From Bacillus sp. MYb209 (GTDB lineage: Bacteria; Bacillota; Bacilli; Bacillales; Bacillaceae_G), in assembly GCF_002975175.1 (NCBI RefSeq), contig NZ_PCNZ01000003.1:62001-126000 (forward strand): a stretch of 64,000 nucleotides of DNA, in the 5' to 3' direction. The translations under genes were made by a program, and so were the position numbers. The notes beneath the pieces were generated by a model that was given only the letters and a program-made list of their open reading frames with translations, was not told the origin of the DNA and searched no databases. Below, piece by piece: positions 34,538 through 43,715 of the stretch. Each line of letters opens with the position of its first letter. The first letter of the stretch is position 1.

Positions 34538-35224
34538 TTAAATAATACCTTTAACTTCTTCATTCACCGGCCATTTTTCTAATGTATATGCCATTTCCCA
34601 AAATAAATATTCATATTGACTACTAAAAATAAAATGTTGTCTCATACGATTACGGTCTGCCTCTGTTACTTTTTCAGCAATAGTATCTAATCGTGTGATT
34701 TGCTCTTCTACTAGAGTACGGAACCAATCCGATCCATATGCAGAAATCCATTCTTGATAAATTGGCTCTTCTGGTTGACATTCTTTTAATCGTTCACCGA
34801 TTTCATAATATAACCAATAACAAGGTAAAATAGCCGCAATAATATCTCCTAAATGCCCTTCATAAGCTGCACGATACATATGAGATGTATATGCATATGC
34901 AGTTGGCGCAGGAATAAAATTATCTTTTTCTTCTTTCGTAATCCCTAATTTCTTTGCGAAATTCTCATGTAATGACAACTCAGCTTCATACGTATTTTGT
35001 GCATGATGCGCCATACGGGCCGTCGTTTCTAATTCAGGAGCCTTTGCAGCACCTAACGTTTGTACTCTAGCAAAATGACTTAAATAATATGAATCTTGAA
35101 GCACATAATAACGGAAACTAGCTAAATCTAACGTTCCTTCGCCAAGTTTTTTTACAAAAGGGTGATTGAAACTCGCTTCCCAAATTGAATCTACTTCTTT
35201 ACGTAATGATTGTGAAAAAGTCAT
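34538..35224 (-). CDS. tenA: Thiaminase II / aminopyrimidine aminohydrolase TenA
   Basis: Cytosolic 228-aa all-helical enzyme that hydrolyses 4-amino-5-aminomethyl-2-methylpyrimidine to HMP, salvaging thiamin breakdown products. The active-site cysteine is Cys135 in LPCYWLYYEIG. The SSQYEYLFWEMAY segment near 205-215 holds the acidic partner and the aromatic pocket, and YYVLQDSYYL (39-48) provides the pyrimidine-binding aspartate and tyrosine. It stands alone under a TPP riboswitch, separate from the main thiamin genes. ATG 35224 has GGAGGGATTTA. Confidence 0.95.
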   Translation of the reverse strand: MTFSQSLRKEVDSIWEASFNHPFVKKLGEGTLDLASFRYYVLQDSYYLSHFARVQTLGAAKAPELETTARMAHHAQNTYEAELSLHENFAKKLGITKEEKDNFIPAPTAYAYTSHMYRAAYEGHLGDIIAAILPCYWLYYEIGERLKECQPEEPIYQEWISAYGSDWFRTLVEEQITRLDTIAEKVTEADRNRMRQHFIFSSQYEYLFWEMAYTLEKWPVNEEVKGII

Positions 35225-35287
35225 TTAAATCCCTCCAATAATTTATAAAATATAAGTATTTATCCACATTTATTAAAGCTATAAAAT

Positions 35288-35320
35288 AAAAAAACTTTCT
35301 TTACAGGCGTAAAGAAAGTG
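35288..35320 (-). terminator. Expression-platform terminator of the TPP riboswitch
   Basis: ACTTTCTTTAC / GTAAAGAAAGT with loop AGGC and TTTTTTTATTTTA on the minus strand, between aptamer and tenA. Confidence 0.85.
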
Positions 35321-35360
35321 AAATAGACAATATTAATTTATGCATTAAATATCATGTCTC

Positions 35361-35452
35361 CCCCACTTTCCTACGCTGGCATTAACCAGATCAGGTATTA
35401 AGAGTCTCAAAATTACATTTGATCTCAGCCTATAAAAGGCCCCCCTAGTGGA
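35361..35452 (-). promoter_or_regulatory. TPP (THI-box) riboswitch aptamer
   Basis: On the minus strand: CCACTAGGGGGGCC, then GGCTGAGATCAAAT, then ACCTGATCTGGTTAATGCCA and GCGTAGGAAAGTGG. This is the full thi-box with both the pyrimidine-binding (CTGAGA) and pyrophosphate-binding (ACCTGATCTGG) helices. Thiamin pyrophosphate should turn tenA off through the terminator that follows. Confidence 0.95.
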
Positions 35453-35529
35453 TAAATATTTAGTTGTCGTATTGTAATTATCATAGCATACTTCGTGGAA
35501 CTATCAAAAGTTTTAATTGTACAATTATC

Positions 35530-36444
35530 TTAAAAACCTTCGTCTTTCCTTACTTTTAAAGAAGTTTCAATTATCATATCCAATAGTTTGCTATAACTAA
35601 TTCCCGCTGCTTCCGCACTTTTTGGCAGTAAACTTGATTGTGTCATCCCTGGTAATGTATTAACTTCCATTACATATGGAATTCCGTCCTTCACCATCAT
35701 ATCAACCCTTGCATAAACACTACATTTTAATGCTTTATAACAAGCCAGTGACGCTTTATTTACACGTTCCTTTATTTCAGCTAGAAGTTCGATAACTTCT
35801 TCAACTGTACTAGCATCATCATATTTTGCATTGTAGTCAAAGAACACAGCAGCATGTCGAATCGAAATGATAGGTAACTGTTGACCATCAAAAATTGAAC
35901 ATGTAATCTCGTCACCTTTTATATACTTCTCAATTACTACTTCAGAATCCCATTCGAATACAGTTTCCAGCATAGAGATTAATTCATTTTTATCATAGAC
36001 AATCTTAACTCCAACACTTGAGCCGCCAGAGTTTGGTTTTACCACTAACGGAAATCCTAATTTATCTAACTCCTCAAGCTTTAGATCCTCCATTTTTGTA
36101 AGTTCAATCCAATCTGGTGTTTCTACTCCTTCATAACGCAAAATCTTTTTCGAAAGATTTTTGTCCATACATATACCGCTAGATAACATATTGCTGCCGC
36201 TATAAGGAATACCTAAACTTTCAAGTGTTCCTTGAACTGTACCATCTTCTCCGTATTTTCCGTGTAATGCTAGCAGTGCAAAATCAATGTCTTTCGCTTT
36301 TTCGATTAAATCCATTTTTTCATTTAACGTAATTGGAACTATTTCATACTTACTCTTATCTAAATGTGCAATCATTTCATTCCCAGTCATAATTGATACT
36401 TGTTTTTCAGAGGATACTCCTCCCATAATAACGCCAATTCTCAT
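35530..36444 (-). CDS. ddl: D-alanine--D-alanine ligase
   Basis: ATP-grasp ligase of 304 aa that makes the D-Ala-D-Ala dipeptide for wall precursors. It has the N-terminal GGVSSEKQVS loop, the ALHGKYGEDGTVQG motif, the SGGSSVGV P-loop-like segment, the RVDMM and EVNTLPGMTQ metal/ATP ligands, and the C-terminal SLLPKSAEAAGISY omega region. A start at 36444 (MRIGVIMGG) is chosen because GGAG lies nine bases upstream and the longer frame overlaps the preceding gene. It follows the MocR regulator by four bases, so they form one operon. In Brevibacillus a MocR protein (DdlR) activates ddl, which this pair resembles. Confidence 0.93.
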   Translation of the reverse strand: MRIGVIMGGVSSEKQVSIMTGNEMIAHLDKSKYEIVPITLNEKMDLIEKAKDIDFALLALHGKYGEDGTVQGTLESLGIPYSGSNMLSSGICMDKNLSKKILRYEGVETPDWIELTKMEDLKLEELDKLGFPLVVKPNSGGSSVGVKIVYDKNELISMLETVFEWDSEVVIEKYIKGDEITCSIFDGQQLPIISIRHAAVFFDYNAKYDDASTVEEVIELLAEIKERVNKASLACYKALKCSVYARVDMMVKDGIPYVMEVNTLPGMTQSSLLPKSAEAAGISYSKLLDMIIETSLKVRKDEGF

Positions 36445-36448
36445 TTTC

Positions 36449-37897
36449 TCAACTCCAAGTTTCATTTTTTAATGTTTCACCAATTATTTGAATCCCGCTA
36501 ACAATTTCCTTTTCTTTCAAACGTGAAAATCCTAATCGGAATGTGTTCGCTCCTCCTCCATCAGAGTAAAAAACATCTCCAGGAGAAAACGTAACTCCTT
36601 TCTCATAACACTTTTGTAAAAGTGTGCGGGCTTGAATTTTTTCTTCCAACTCTATAAACAAATGAAGTCCACCATCTCCAGTCATTCTTTTAAACGGAAT
36701 GTACTGATTACATGCCCCAACAGCTAACTCATATTTTTTCTTATAAACAGATCTTGCTTTTTTTAAATATTTTTCAAAATATCCTTCATGTAAATATTGA
36801 AACAGAACAGCTTGATCTAACGTAGAAGTGTGAATCGTTCTTGCTCTTTTTACACTTTCTAAATAATGTATCAGTTCTTTATCTGCAATGATCCAACCTA
36901 CACGTAAACCAGGGAAAAGTACCTTTGAAAAGCTACTAATATAAATCACATTATTACCGGCCCCAGCAAAAGTTAATAATGGCGCTAAATGTGAACCTGA
37001 ATAACGTAATTCCTCATTAAATCCGTCTTCTATAATAGGAACTTTATATTTTGAAAATAATCTCATCAATTCCGTTCTTTTCTCCGAACTCGTAACAATA
37101 CCGGTTGGATTATGATAAGAAGGGATTAAATACGCGAAATCAAAATCCTTTTCACGCAAACTTTTTTCTACTTCATTCGTATCAATACCATCATCATTCA
37201 TATTAATTCCCTGAACTTCAAGTCCATGTAAACGAAAAAGCTTCAATGCAGCATGGTGAGTGGGATTCTCACAAATAACACGCCCTGATTTCTTCGATAA
37301 AGAAGATAATACAATATCTAATCCTTCTGTAAATCCATTTGTAATTAGAATATCTTTGTTCGCAATATCTACACCTTTCATTTCCATGTAATGAAGTAAA
37401 TAATTCATTAACGGTCTATAACCTTTTGCATATCCGTAGTTCAATACTATATCCCCTTCAATGGACATGCGAGTAAGAAAAGCTCTTTTGAAATTTTCAA
37501 CATCAAATAGCTTTTCATCCGGAGCTATACTATTAAAAACAATCATTCCTTTTTCCCAGCGAACACCATGTTTCATTAAATCTAATTCATCCGCTAATGC
37601 GGTAACTGTATTGAGTTTATTTTTCCAATCTATTTCAACAGACGAAGTGTTACTTATATCCACCTTCGCAACAAAATTTCCTTTTCCTTTAACTGCATAA
37701 ATTAATCCTTCTTGTTCTAAATCCGCATAAGCAGCGAGTACGGTATTTCTGCTCACAGATAGTAATTCACTCAGTTCTCGGGTTGATGGGATTTTTTGGT
37801 TCCCTAACAAATGCCCTTTCATAATCATCTTTTTCAAATAATCCTTTAATTGAATATAAACGGGACGATCTTTTACAACTTTAAAATCCTTAAACAA
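36449..37897 (-). CDS. MocR-family regulator (GntR winged helix fused to PLP aminotransferase fold), DdlR-like
   Basis: A 482-aa chimera. Residues 1-75 are a GntR winged helix (IPSTRELSELLSVSRNTVLAAY), and the rest is a fold-type I aminotransferase domain with the PLP lysine Lys325 in SSFSKVLFPG, the Asp/Tyr pocket (ENPTHHAA; YHNPTG) and the C-terminal FRLGFSRL arginine. MocR proteins sense a PLP adduct with an amino compound and seldom transaminate. Being directly upstream of ddl, it probably controls that gene, as DdlR does in Brevibacillus with a D-alanine signal. The start is TTG 37897 behind AGGGGGTAAGGAA. Confidence 0.92.
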   Translation of the reverse strand: MFKDFKVVKDRPVYIQLKDYLKKMIMKGHLLGNQKIPSTRELSELLSVSRNTVLAAYADLEQEGLIYAVKGKGNFVAKVDISNTSSVEIDWKNKLNTVTALADELDLMKHGVRWEKGMIVFNSIAPDEKLFDVENFKRAFLTRMSIEGDIVLNYGYAKGYRPLMNYLLHYMEMKGVDIANKDILITNGFTEGLDIVLSSLSKKSGRVICENPTHHAALKLFRLHGLEVQGINMNDDGIDTNEVEKSLREKDFDFAYLIPSYHNPTGIVTSSEKRTELMRLFSKYKVPIIEDGFNEELRYSGSHLAPLLTFAGAGNNVIYISSFSKVLFPGLRVGWIIADKELIHYLESVKRARTIHTSTLDQAVLFQYLHEGYFEKYLKKARSVYKKKYELAVGACNQYIPFKRMTGDGGLHLFIELEEKIQARTLLQKCYEKGVTFSPGDVFYSDGGGANTFRLGFSRLKEKEIVSGIQIIGETLKNETWS

Positions 37898-37993
37898 TTC
37901 CTTACCCCCTGCAATTATTTTTGCATATTTATTTCATTCTCAAAAGGTCCACCACATATGTATTTTTTATGAATAGCGGTACGGTTATAAAGC

Positions 37994-39019
37994 CTATAAA
38001 TCCTTTCGATATAAATTGATTACATCTTTTAAAGCAGCGGCCGCTGCCCCTCGTGGATTAGAAGCTCCACCAATTGTAGTAACTTGACCCATTGAATCTG
38101 TAAAAAACGTAATTCCTTTTTCTGTCCCATTTACTTTTGCTAACGGATGATCTTTATCTATTTCATTCGGTTCAACATTAAGGTTCACATTGCCATCCTC
38201 ATCTTTATACGCTGATGCAATTAATTTAATAGATTTATTTTGTTCCTTTACATTTTGAATTTGTTGTGCTGTAACGTGCTCTATTCCGTTTATTTGTATA
38301 TCTTTTAGTGAATAATCTGTTCCCATTAAACTATTCGTCAAAAGTAATAATTTACAAGCGCTATCCATCCCGCTTATATCTAATAACGGGTTTGTCTCGG
38401 CAATCCCTTTATTTTGTGCTTCTTGCAACGCTTCTTCAAACGTTTTATCTTCTTCATACATCCTTGTTAGAATATAATTTGTTGTCCCGTTTAATATCCC
38501 TTCTATTTTTTCAATATTGCAACCTGCTAAACTAAATTGCCCAATGTCTAGTGTCGGTAGTGCCGCTGCAGTGGCACCACTATATCGAATTCGTACATTC
38601 GCCATTTTTGCTGCTTCATTTATTTCTCTCCAGTTTGTAACAAGGGCACCTTTAGAAATTGCAACTATATCCATATGTTTCTCAATCGCTTGTTTTATAT
38701 ATTGTTTTCCTGGATTTCCATCTTTAAGATTTGTAACTGTTGATTCTACTAATACATTACCACTTATCTTATTTGTTGCGCGTTCCTTCGGATGATGTTC
38801 TATATATTTTTCAATTGCAGCAGTACCACCACCATACATCAATAAATGATGAATAGATAAACCTTCCTCATTATGTATTGCAATATTTCTACCTAATACG
38901 CCACTTACAACTAAATGAATTCCATATGTTTCATATATATATAAATATTTTTCGTTTAATAATTTTATAAACTCTCTTCCTACTGTCCCATATCCTGATA
39001 ATACAACTTGAATTTTCAT
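37994..39019 (-). CDS. Homoserine dehydrogenase
   Basis: NAD(P)-dependent oxidoreductase of 341 aa that reduces aspartate semialdehyde to homoserine for threonine/methionine synthesis. It has the Rossmann motif SGYGTVGREF, the nucleotide-dependent KGALVTNW region (Lys), and the substrate domain GILNGTTNYILTRM followed by NPLLDISGMDSACKL. It lacks the C-terminal ACT regulatory domain. Start 39019 (MKIQVVLSGYG) follows GGGGGGATATT; the frame before it has no site. Monocistronic, so it may be a second hom gene apart from a hom-thrC-thrB operon. Confidence 0.9.
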   Translation of the reverse strand: MKIQVVLSGYGTVGREFIKLLNEKYLYIYETYGIHLVVSGVLGRNIAIHNEEGLSIHHLLMYGGGTAAIEKYIEHHPKERATNKISGNVLVESTVTNLKDGNPGKQYIKQAIEKHMDIVAISKGALVTNWREINEAAKMANVRIRYSGATAAALPTLDIGQFSLAGCNIEKIEGILNGTTNYILTRMYEEDKTFEEALQEAQNKGIAETNPLLDISGMDSACKLLLLTNSLMGTDYSLKDIQINGIEHVTAQQIQNVKEQNKSIKLIASAYKDEDGNVNLNVEPNEIDKDHPLAKVNGTEKGITFFTDSMGQVTTIGGASNPRGAAAAALKDVINLYRKDL

Positions 39020-39065
39020 AATATCCCCCCATATTTTTCTACCAAATCCCTCTTTCAATATAATA

Positions 39066-39098
39066 TAAAGCGCCCTCGAATTCCATCGAGAGCGCTTT
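39066..39098 (-). terminator. Terminator of the lipase gene
   Basis: AAAGCGCYCTCGA / TCGAGRGCGCTTT hairpin directly after the lipase stop. Confidence 0.75.
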
Positions 39099-39106
39099 AT
39101 TATTAT

Positions 39107-40348
39107 CTATTTCGGTAACCGTGATAATTTTTCTGCAATTGTTCTATAAAACTCTTGAATATTAGAAAATCCTAACGTGTCTGAAACGCTTAATCCTACC
39201 ATATCGAGGTGGTCCCAATTTGCTTTCGTTTCGATATGATTCCATTTTCCAATCTGTAATGACTCATTATCATTTGCAGCAATATTAGACGAAGGCGCAA
39301 TCATAGAATTTGTATTTACTACACCGTCATTTTGCCACCAAGAAGTATCTATTAATGGTCGATTTTCTTCATATCTTGCAAAGGAACCTAAGAAGAATGC
39401 ATTACCCATTAACACTTTATTCATCGTTATATGAGGTAAATGTAAACCTGTTATAGGTGCTGCTTGCGATGCATGTCCACTATAGGATAAGTAATATACA
39501 TCCGATTGCGTCTTTACCCAATTATTTAACTCTTTTGCACCATCAGTACTTAAATCCCATTGACTTATATCTTTTGTATTTTTCCAAATTGAACTATTTA
39601 GAATACGATCACTATATTGGAAAAAGGACTCTCCAGCATTCTTTTTTATACCCCATTGTTCCAATTTAAAATCATATAATGATAAATTATTGTTTCCTCC
39701 TAAACTTGCAGCTGTAATGAGTAAATCTTTAACAAACGGCAACAGAAGACTTCCGTCCGCAAGTGTTGTACCATTGTGAGGAGTTGCTAAAGTTGTAACA
39801 CTATGAACATATGATTTACCACCCTCAAATAGCGGTGATATATTTATGTTCGGATGATTTTTCACATAATTCTTTTCTTCAAAACTTCCTTCCTTTAATA
39901 GCTGCACTAATGTTCTTGTCGTTTGTCCACCCATGCTATGTCCAACTAAATGAACTTTATTTGTTTCACTCCAATTTGGTGCAAAACCATTGTAAGTTCT
40001 GCCAAAACGATTATGTCCATGTTTCTCAGCATGTGCGGCACCGTAGTCTACTGTTCCACCGTTAATTTGCGCATATAATTCACAGGCCCGGTCCCAGTTA
40101 CTAGAAACAGGCCCAACAGCAGCTGTATGTACTGTGTAACCATTTCTTTTTAAATCTTCCTGTATATCATGAACACCACCCCAATATTTAACCCCTAGCA
40201 TTTCCTCTCTACCCCATCCAGCAAATCCATTCACTAAAATGATCTGATAATTATTTTGTTGTCTCTCTTCAGCGTAAGTTGTTTTCGCTGCGAATGAACA
40301 AGCGGTCACTAACGCAAAAAAACATATTTTTAAATATAATTTCCCCAT
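39107..40348 (-). CDS. Secreted triacylglycerol lipase, family I.5-like
   Basis: A 413-aa extracellular lipase. The signal peptide (about residues 1-26) has a basic start, hydrophobic core and AKTTYA cleavage region. The catalytic serine is Ser138 in GHSMGG, where the first residue is Gly rather than the Ala usual in Bacillus lipases of subfamily I.4/I.5. The oxyanion strand is ILVNGFAGWG. Candidate Asp and His lie in the C-terminal half (WDHLDMVGL near 390). The fold and size match thermophilic Geobacillus I.5 lipases, with the zinc-site region (TYNGFAPNW and following). ATG 40348 has AGGGGGAGAA. Confidence 0.9.
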   Translation of the reverse strand: MGKLYLKICFFALVTACSFAAKTTYAEERQQNNYQIILVNGFAGWGREEMLGVKYWGGVHDIQEDLKRNGYTVHTAAVGPVSSNWDRACELYAQINGGTVDYGAAHAEKHGHNRFGRTYNGFAPNWSETNKVHLVGHSMGGQTTRTLVQLLKEGSFEEKNYVKNHPNINISPLFEGGKSYVHSVTTLATPHNGTTLADGSLLLPFVKDLLITAASLGGNNNLSLYDFKLEQWGIKKNAGESFFQYSDRILNSSIWKNTKDISQWDLSTDGAKELNNWVKTQSDVYYLSYSGHASQAAPITGLHLPHITMNKVLMGNAFFLGSFARYEENRPLIDTSWWQNDGVVNTNSMIAPSSNIAANDNESLQIGKWNHIETKANWDHLDMVGLSVSDTLGFSNIQEFYRTIAEKLSRLPK

Positions 40349-40627
40349 ACTTTCTCCCCCTAATAAAACGTTTACATTTTTCTATGAAAAAGATTTACAC
40401 AATTAGTTATTAACTTAAACATAATGTAAAGTATTTTATATACGTTGTATATATAGAAAACATACACAAATGTTGATAAATATTAATTCAAGTTAGTATT
40501 TACTTTTTACAATACAACTTGTAAATCTGATTATTTGAATTTATAATTAAATATAGTTTCCTCATGTTAACTGGATTTAGAAATCATAAGAAAACTAATT
40601 TCATTGCTTGAAAAGGAGGAAAAAAGC

Positions 40628-40969
40628 ATGCAAATCGGATTAAACATTCATACATTATCTCAACCTACTAAAATTACTCCTTCTAGTCTTGAGCATAATA
40701 CTATCTCTTCTACTAAACTTGAAGATAAGAAATCAAATGATCCAATCAAATTTGATATTCGTTCATCTGAAAAAGAAATGAAACAACCTGAGCATAAATT
40801 TAACGAATTAGATTTATGGAAGATGTTGAAAGATAAAGGTGTTCCTTTATGGATCATACTTGAAATGCTACAAAAATCCCGTAAAGAAAAGGAAGCTCAA
40901 AATAGTTCGGTTCAAAGTTCAAATGTGATTGAAGAAACGAGCGAGACTCGATTAAATGAAGTAATGTAA
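40628..40969 (+). CDS. Hypothetical polar protein
   Basis: A 113-aa hydrophilic protein that I do not recognise. The first half is Ser/Thr/Lys-rich and probably disordered. Residues 60-85 form an amphipathic block (HKFNELDLWKMLKDKGVPLW, IILEMLQKSRKEK), and the tail is Ser/Glu-rich. There is no signal peptide or membrane segment. ATG 40628 follows AAAGGAGGAAAAAA, so the longer TTG-started frame is unlikely. It shares a bidirectional terminator with the convergent lipoprotein gene. Confidence 0.75.
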   Translation: MQIGLNIHTLSQPTKITPSSLEHNTISSTKLEDKKSNDPIKFDIRSSEKEMKQPEHKFNELDLWKMLKDKGVPLWIILEMLQKSRKEKEAQNSSVQSSNVIEETSETRLNEVM

Positions 40970-40997
40970 AACATATTTTCTAATTGCTCTATAACTA

Positions 40998-41046
40998 AAA
41001 AGAGTTCGAGGTTGATAAAGTTTCTATCAACTTCGAACTCTTTTTT
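40998..41046. terminator. Bidirectional terminator
   Basis: AAGAGTTCGAGGTTGATA pairs with TATCAACTTCGAACTCTT (one mismatch), with A/T runs on both sides; it ends both converging genes. Confidence 0.85.
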
Positions 41047-41716
41047 AAGATTTTTCTCCAATCGTTACAAACTGAACTGATATTTCCCCTTTAAAACCTT
41101 CAATTAACTTTTCTACTTTTACATTTTCATTAATCAATGTATTATCTGTTGACATTTTAGGTTTTTCATCACCTAGAGATTTTTTTAGATGAAGAAGTTG
41201 CATTTTCGTTTCATTTACTTTTATTTCTTTATATACACTATTTTTCGCTACAATCACATACCATTGCGTTGGATATTTACGATTATTACCTATCCAAGTG
41301 TCACTATCATATGTAACAGGAATCTCTTTTCCTTCTAATTCAATACTTTTCATAGCCTTTTCTTCTTCATTTGCAAACAAAAGCGAACCTTCTTTTGGGA
41401 ATTTCGGTAACGTATCTATAGGTCTAAAATTGGATCCATTTTCTCGTTTACGAAAAACCTGTGCTTTAATTAATGCTTGTGCTGTAGATTCATTTAAAAT
41501 TAACACCTGTCCTTTTCCATATTTACCTGTTTTCACAGAAAATACTTCATTTTCTTTCGTAATTTCCTGATAACGATTAATAATTGGTGAAGTTTTATTT
41601 TCATCTCCAATGATTAATACACCGTTTGCAGGAAATGGGTTGTCCTTATTAGAGCATGCACTAAAGCTTATTAAAAGTAGTATAGTTAACATTGAAATAG
41701 TTAAAGTTCTTTTCAT
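41045..41716 (-). CDS. Lipoprotein, hypothetical, linked to the Bce-like transporter
   Basis: A 223-aa lipoprotein with a signal peptide and lipobox (LISFSAC, Cys about residue 20 from the chosen start). The mature part is a mixed alpha/beta protein with no family I recognise. It lies about 65 bases downstream of the BceB-like permease on the same strand and could be an accessory to it. ATG 41716 has AAAGGAA at six bases; the ATG five codons earlier overlaps that site. Confidence 0.78.
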   Translation of the reverse strand: MKRTLTISMLTILLLISFSACSNKDNPFPANGVLIIGDENKTSPIINRYQEITKENEVFSVKTGKYGKGQVLILNESTAQALIKAQVFRKRENGSNFRPIDTLPKFPKEGSLLFANEEEKAMKSIELEGKEIPVTYDSDTWIGNNRKYPTQWYVIVAKNSVYKEIKVNETKMQLLHLKKSLGDEKPKMSTDNTLINENVKVEKLIEGFKGEISVQFVTIGEKS

Positions 41717-41783
41717 CACAGTTCCTTTCATAATTCAATTCATTTTTTACATACTTTTGTGTAATCTTACTAGCTGATATACT

Positions 41784-43715
41784 CTATTGCTCCATAGTTT
41801 TATAAAGCTTTTGCAAGTAACGCCAACGGGTTATAAAGAAATATAAAACTTGTATACATATAAATGAAATTAAAATAACGATAGAGCTATTTAAAATAGA
41901 AAAATCGACTAATTGTTGTAATGCCGTATAAGCAACTACAGTATGAATCACTGCAACGATAATCGGTAAGAAAAACATTAATAATAACTGTCTCGTTACA
42001 ACTTTTTTTAACTCTCGTTTACTTAATCCCATTTTCGAAATCATTTTATATTGCTGTTGATCGCGGTCCAAATCCGTATATAGTCGGAAATAAATAAAAC
42101 TAGCAGCAAATGTAAAGAAGACGATTCCAACTAAAACACTTGCCATAAGTAATAATCCATTTGTTTGTTTTGCCTCTAACAACTTTAATGTTAAAGCTTG
42201 AAAATAGAAATCACCTTCACTAGCATTTTCACTGAATATACTATTTAATTGATTCGAAATCTCTTTCGTCTGTATCCAATCATCTACAACAAATCCGTAC
42301 GTACGATTTTGACCAACTATATCATCTTGATTAACATTAAAAGGAATTCCATCATATACATGATCTTGAACAGCGATATATATACTACTAGAATCATGTG
42401 GTAAAACTAAATTTTCTAAAGCTTTTTTCACATGAAACGTCTTTGTCCAATCTCCTTGAATGACTTCTATATTCTTTTTATAATCCCCATTTTTAAATTC
42501 TTGTTTTTGTGATACGACTCCAGGGATTAATAAAATTTCATCTTCTTTTTCAATCGTTTCTTGTTGATATCCAAGCGCTCTCGCAAGTTCGTTATATTCA
42601 CTCAATTTCATTACAAATACGTTACTTTCTGTATATATATATGAAGTTGAAGCCATTCGATATGAAATATTCGCATCAGACAGGTGTTTTTTTATAATAG
42701 AGAGATGTTTCTCTACCATTTTGTCTTTTTCAGAACCTATATATAGAAATGTATACGGATTTGTCATTCTTACCAATTCTTGATTTCCAAGAGCGGCTGT
42801 TGTACCAATTGCTGTAAATGCAACTGCTGAAATAATAGATACTATAAAAAACATCGTTGCATTATCTTTCATACGATAAATCAATTCTGAAAATGTTAGT
42901 ATATTTGTTCTTTTTAAAAAGAAAGATTCACTTCTTTTCGCAAGATACAATATATAAACGCTACATTGCGTATATAAAAAGTACGTCCCTATAATTACTA
43001 AAAGTACACCGGTTCCAAGCAAAATAAAACTATGACTTGAAATAAAACGGAATACTGAAAAATACCCAAACCCTATACTAATTAAAGAAAGTAGCGATAA
43101 TAAAATGGAAGCTTTCGGTTCTGGCTTTGGCTTTTCCTCTGCTTGTATAAGTTCCACCAGTTCTGTTACTTTTATCATTTTAAATGTAACTAGCGAAACA
43201 ATTAAAAATAAGAAAAAAAATGTGATGACTGTTAATAATACAGCCTGCACTGGTATATAAAAAGGTAAGCCATTACTAATCGTTAATACACTTGCACTTA
43301 TCAACAAAACTAGTTTAGAAAATATGAGGCCTATGAGAATGCCTATACAAATTGAACCAAATCCAATTAACATATTTTCAATCAATAATAATTTTTTAAG
43401 CTGTCTCATTGACATACCTTGCATCATTAATATGCCAAATTCTTTCTTACGCGTTTTTAAGAATGAACTTACTGAATATAGAATGAAGAAAAATGAAAAT
43501 ATAAAAATCAAACCTTGCGAAATTGTAAATCCCATTGTACCCAATGCACTTATTGTTGCACTTGTCGATTTTAACTCGCCTTGTAAATCAGGGTGAAATA
43601 ATAAAAGAGCATACGTAAAGAAAATCATAATAGAAAATGCACTACTTAAAAAGTGAGCAGCATACGTACGCTTATTACGAAAAATATTATTAAATGCGAA
43701 CTGACGAAAAGTCAT
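41784..43715 (-). CDS. BceB/YxdM-like ABC transporter permease (peptide antibiotic resistance)
   Basis: A 643-aa permease with ten membrane helices in the Bce plan: one helix, a FtsX-like block of three, four central helices, a large extracellular domain (about 310-520) and a C-terminal FtsX-like block of three (VTRQLLLMFFLPIIVA). The family acts as target-protecting transporter and co-sensor for bacitracin- or nisin-type compounds, passing flux information to a BceS-type kinase. It overlaps the ATPase gene by 26 bases. ATG 43715 has GGGGGAAAAGGC. The likely partner kinase is at 50-51 kb. Confidence 0.92.
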   Translation of the reverse strand: MTFRQFAFNNIFRNKRTYAAHFLSSAFSIMIFFTYALLLFHPDLQGELKSTSATISALGTMGFTISQGLIFIFSFFFILYSVSSFLKTRKKEFGILMMQGMSMRQLKKLLLIENMLIGFGSICIGILIGLIFSKLVLLISASVLTISNGLPFYIPVQAVLLTVITFFFLFLIVSLVTFKMIKVTELVELIQAEEKPKPEPKASILLSLLSLISIGFGYFSVFRFISSHSFILLGTGVLLVIIGTYFLYTQCSVYILYLAKRSESFFLKRTNILTFSELIYRMKDNATMFFIVSIISAVAFTAIGTTAALGNQELVRMTNPYTFLYIGSEKDKMVEKHLSIIKKHLSDANISYRMASTSYIYTESNVFVMKLSEYNELARALGYQQETIEKEDEILLIPGVVSQKQEFKNGDYKKNIEVIQGDWTKTFHVKKALENLVLPHDSSSIYIAVQDHVYDGIPFNVNQDDIVGQNRTYGFVVDDWIQTKEISNQLNSIFSENASEGDFYFQALTLKLLEAKQTNGLLLMASVLVGIVFFTFAASFIYFRLYTDLDRDQQQYKMISKMGLSKRELKKVVTRQLLLMFFLPIIVAVIHTVVAYTALQQLVDFSILNSSIVILISFICIQVLYFFITRWRYLQKLYKTMEQ

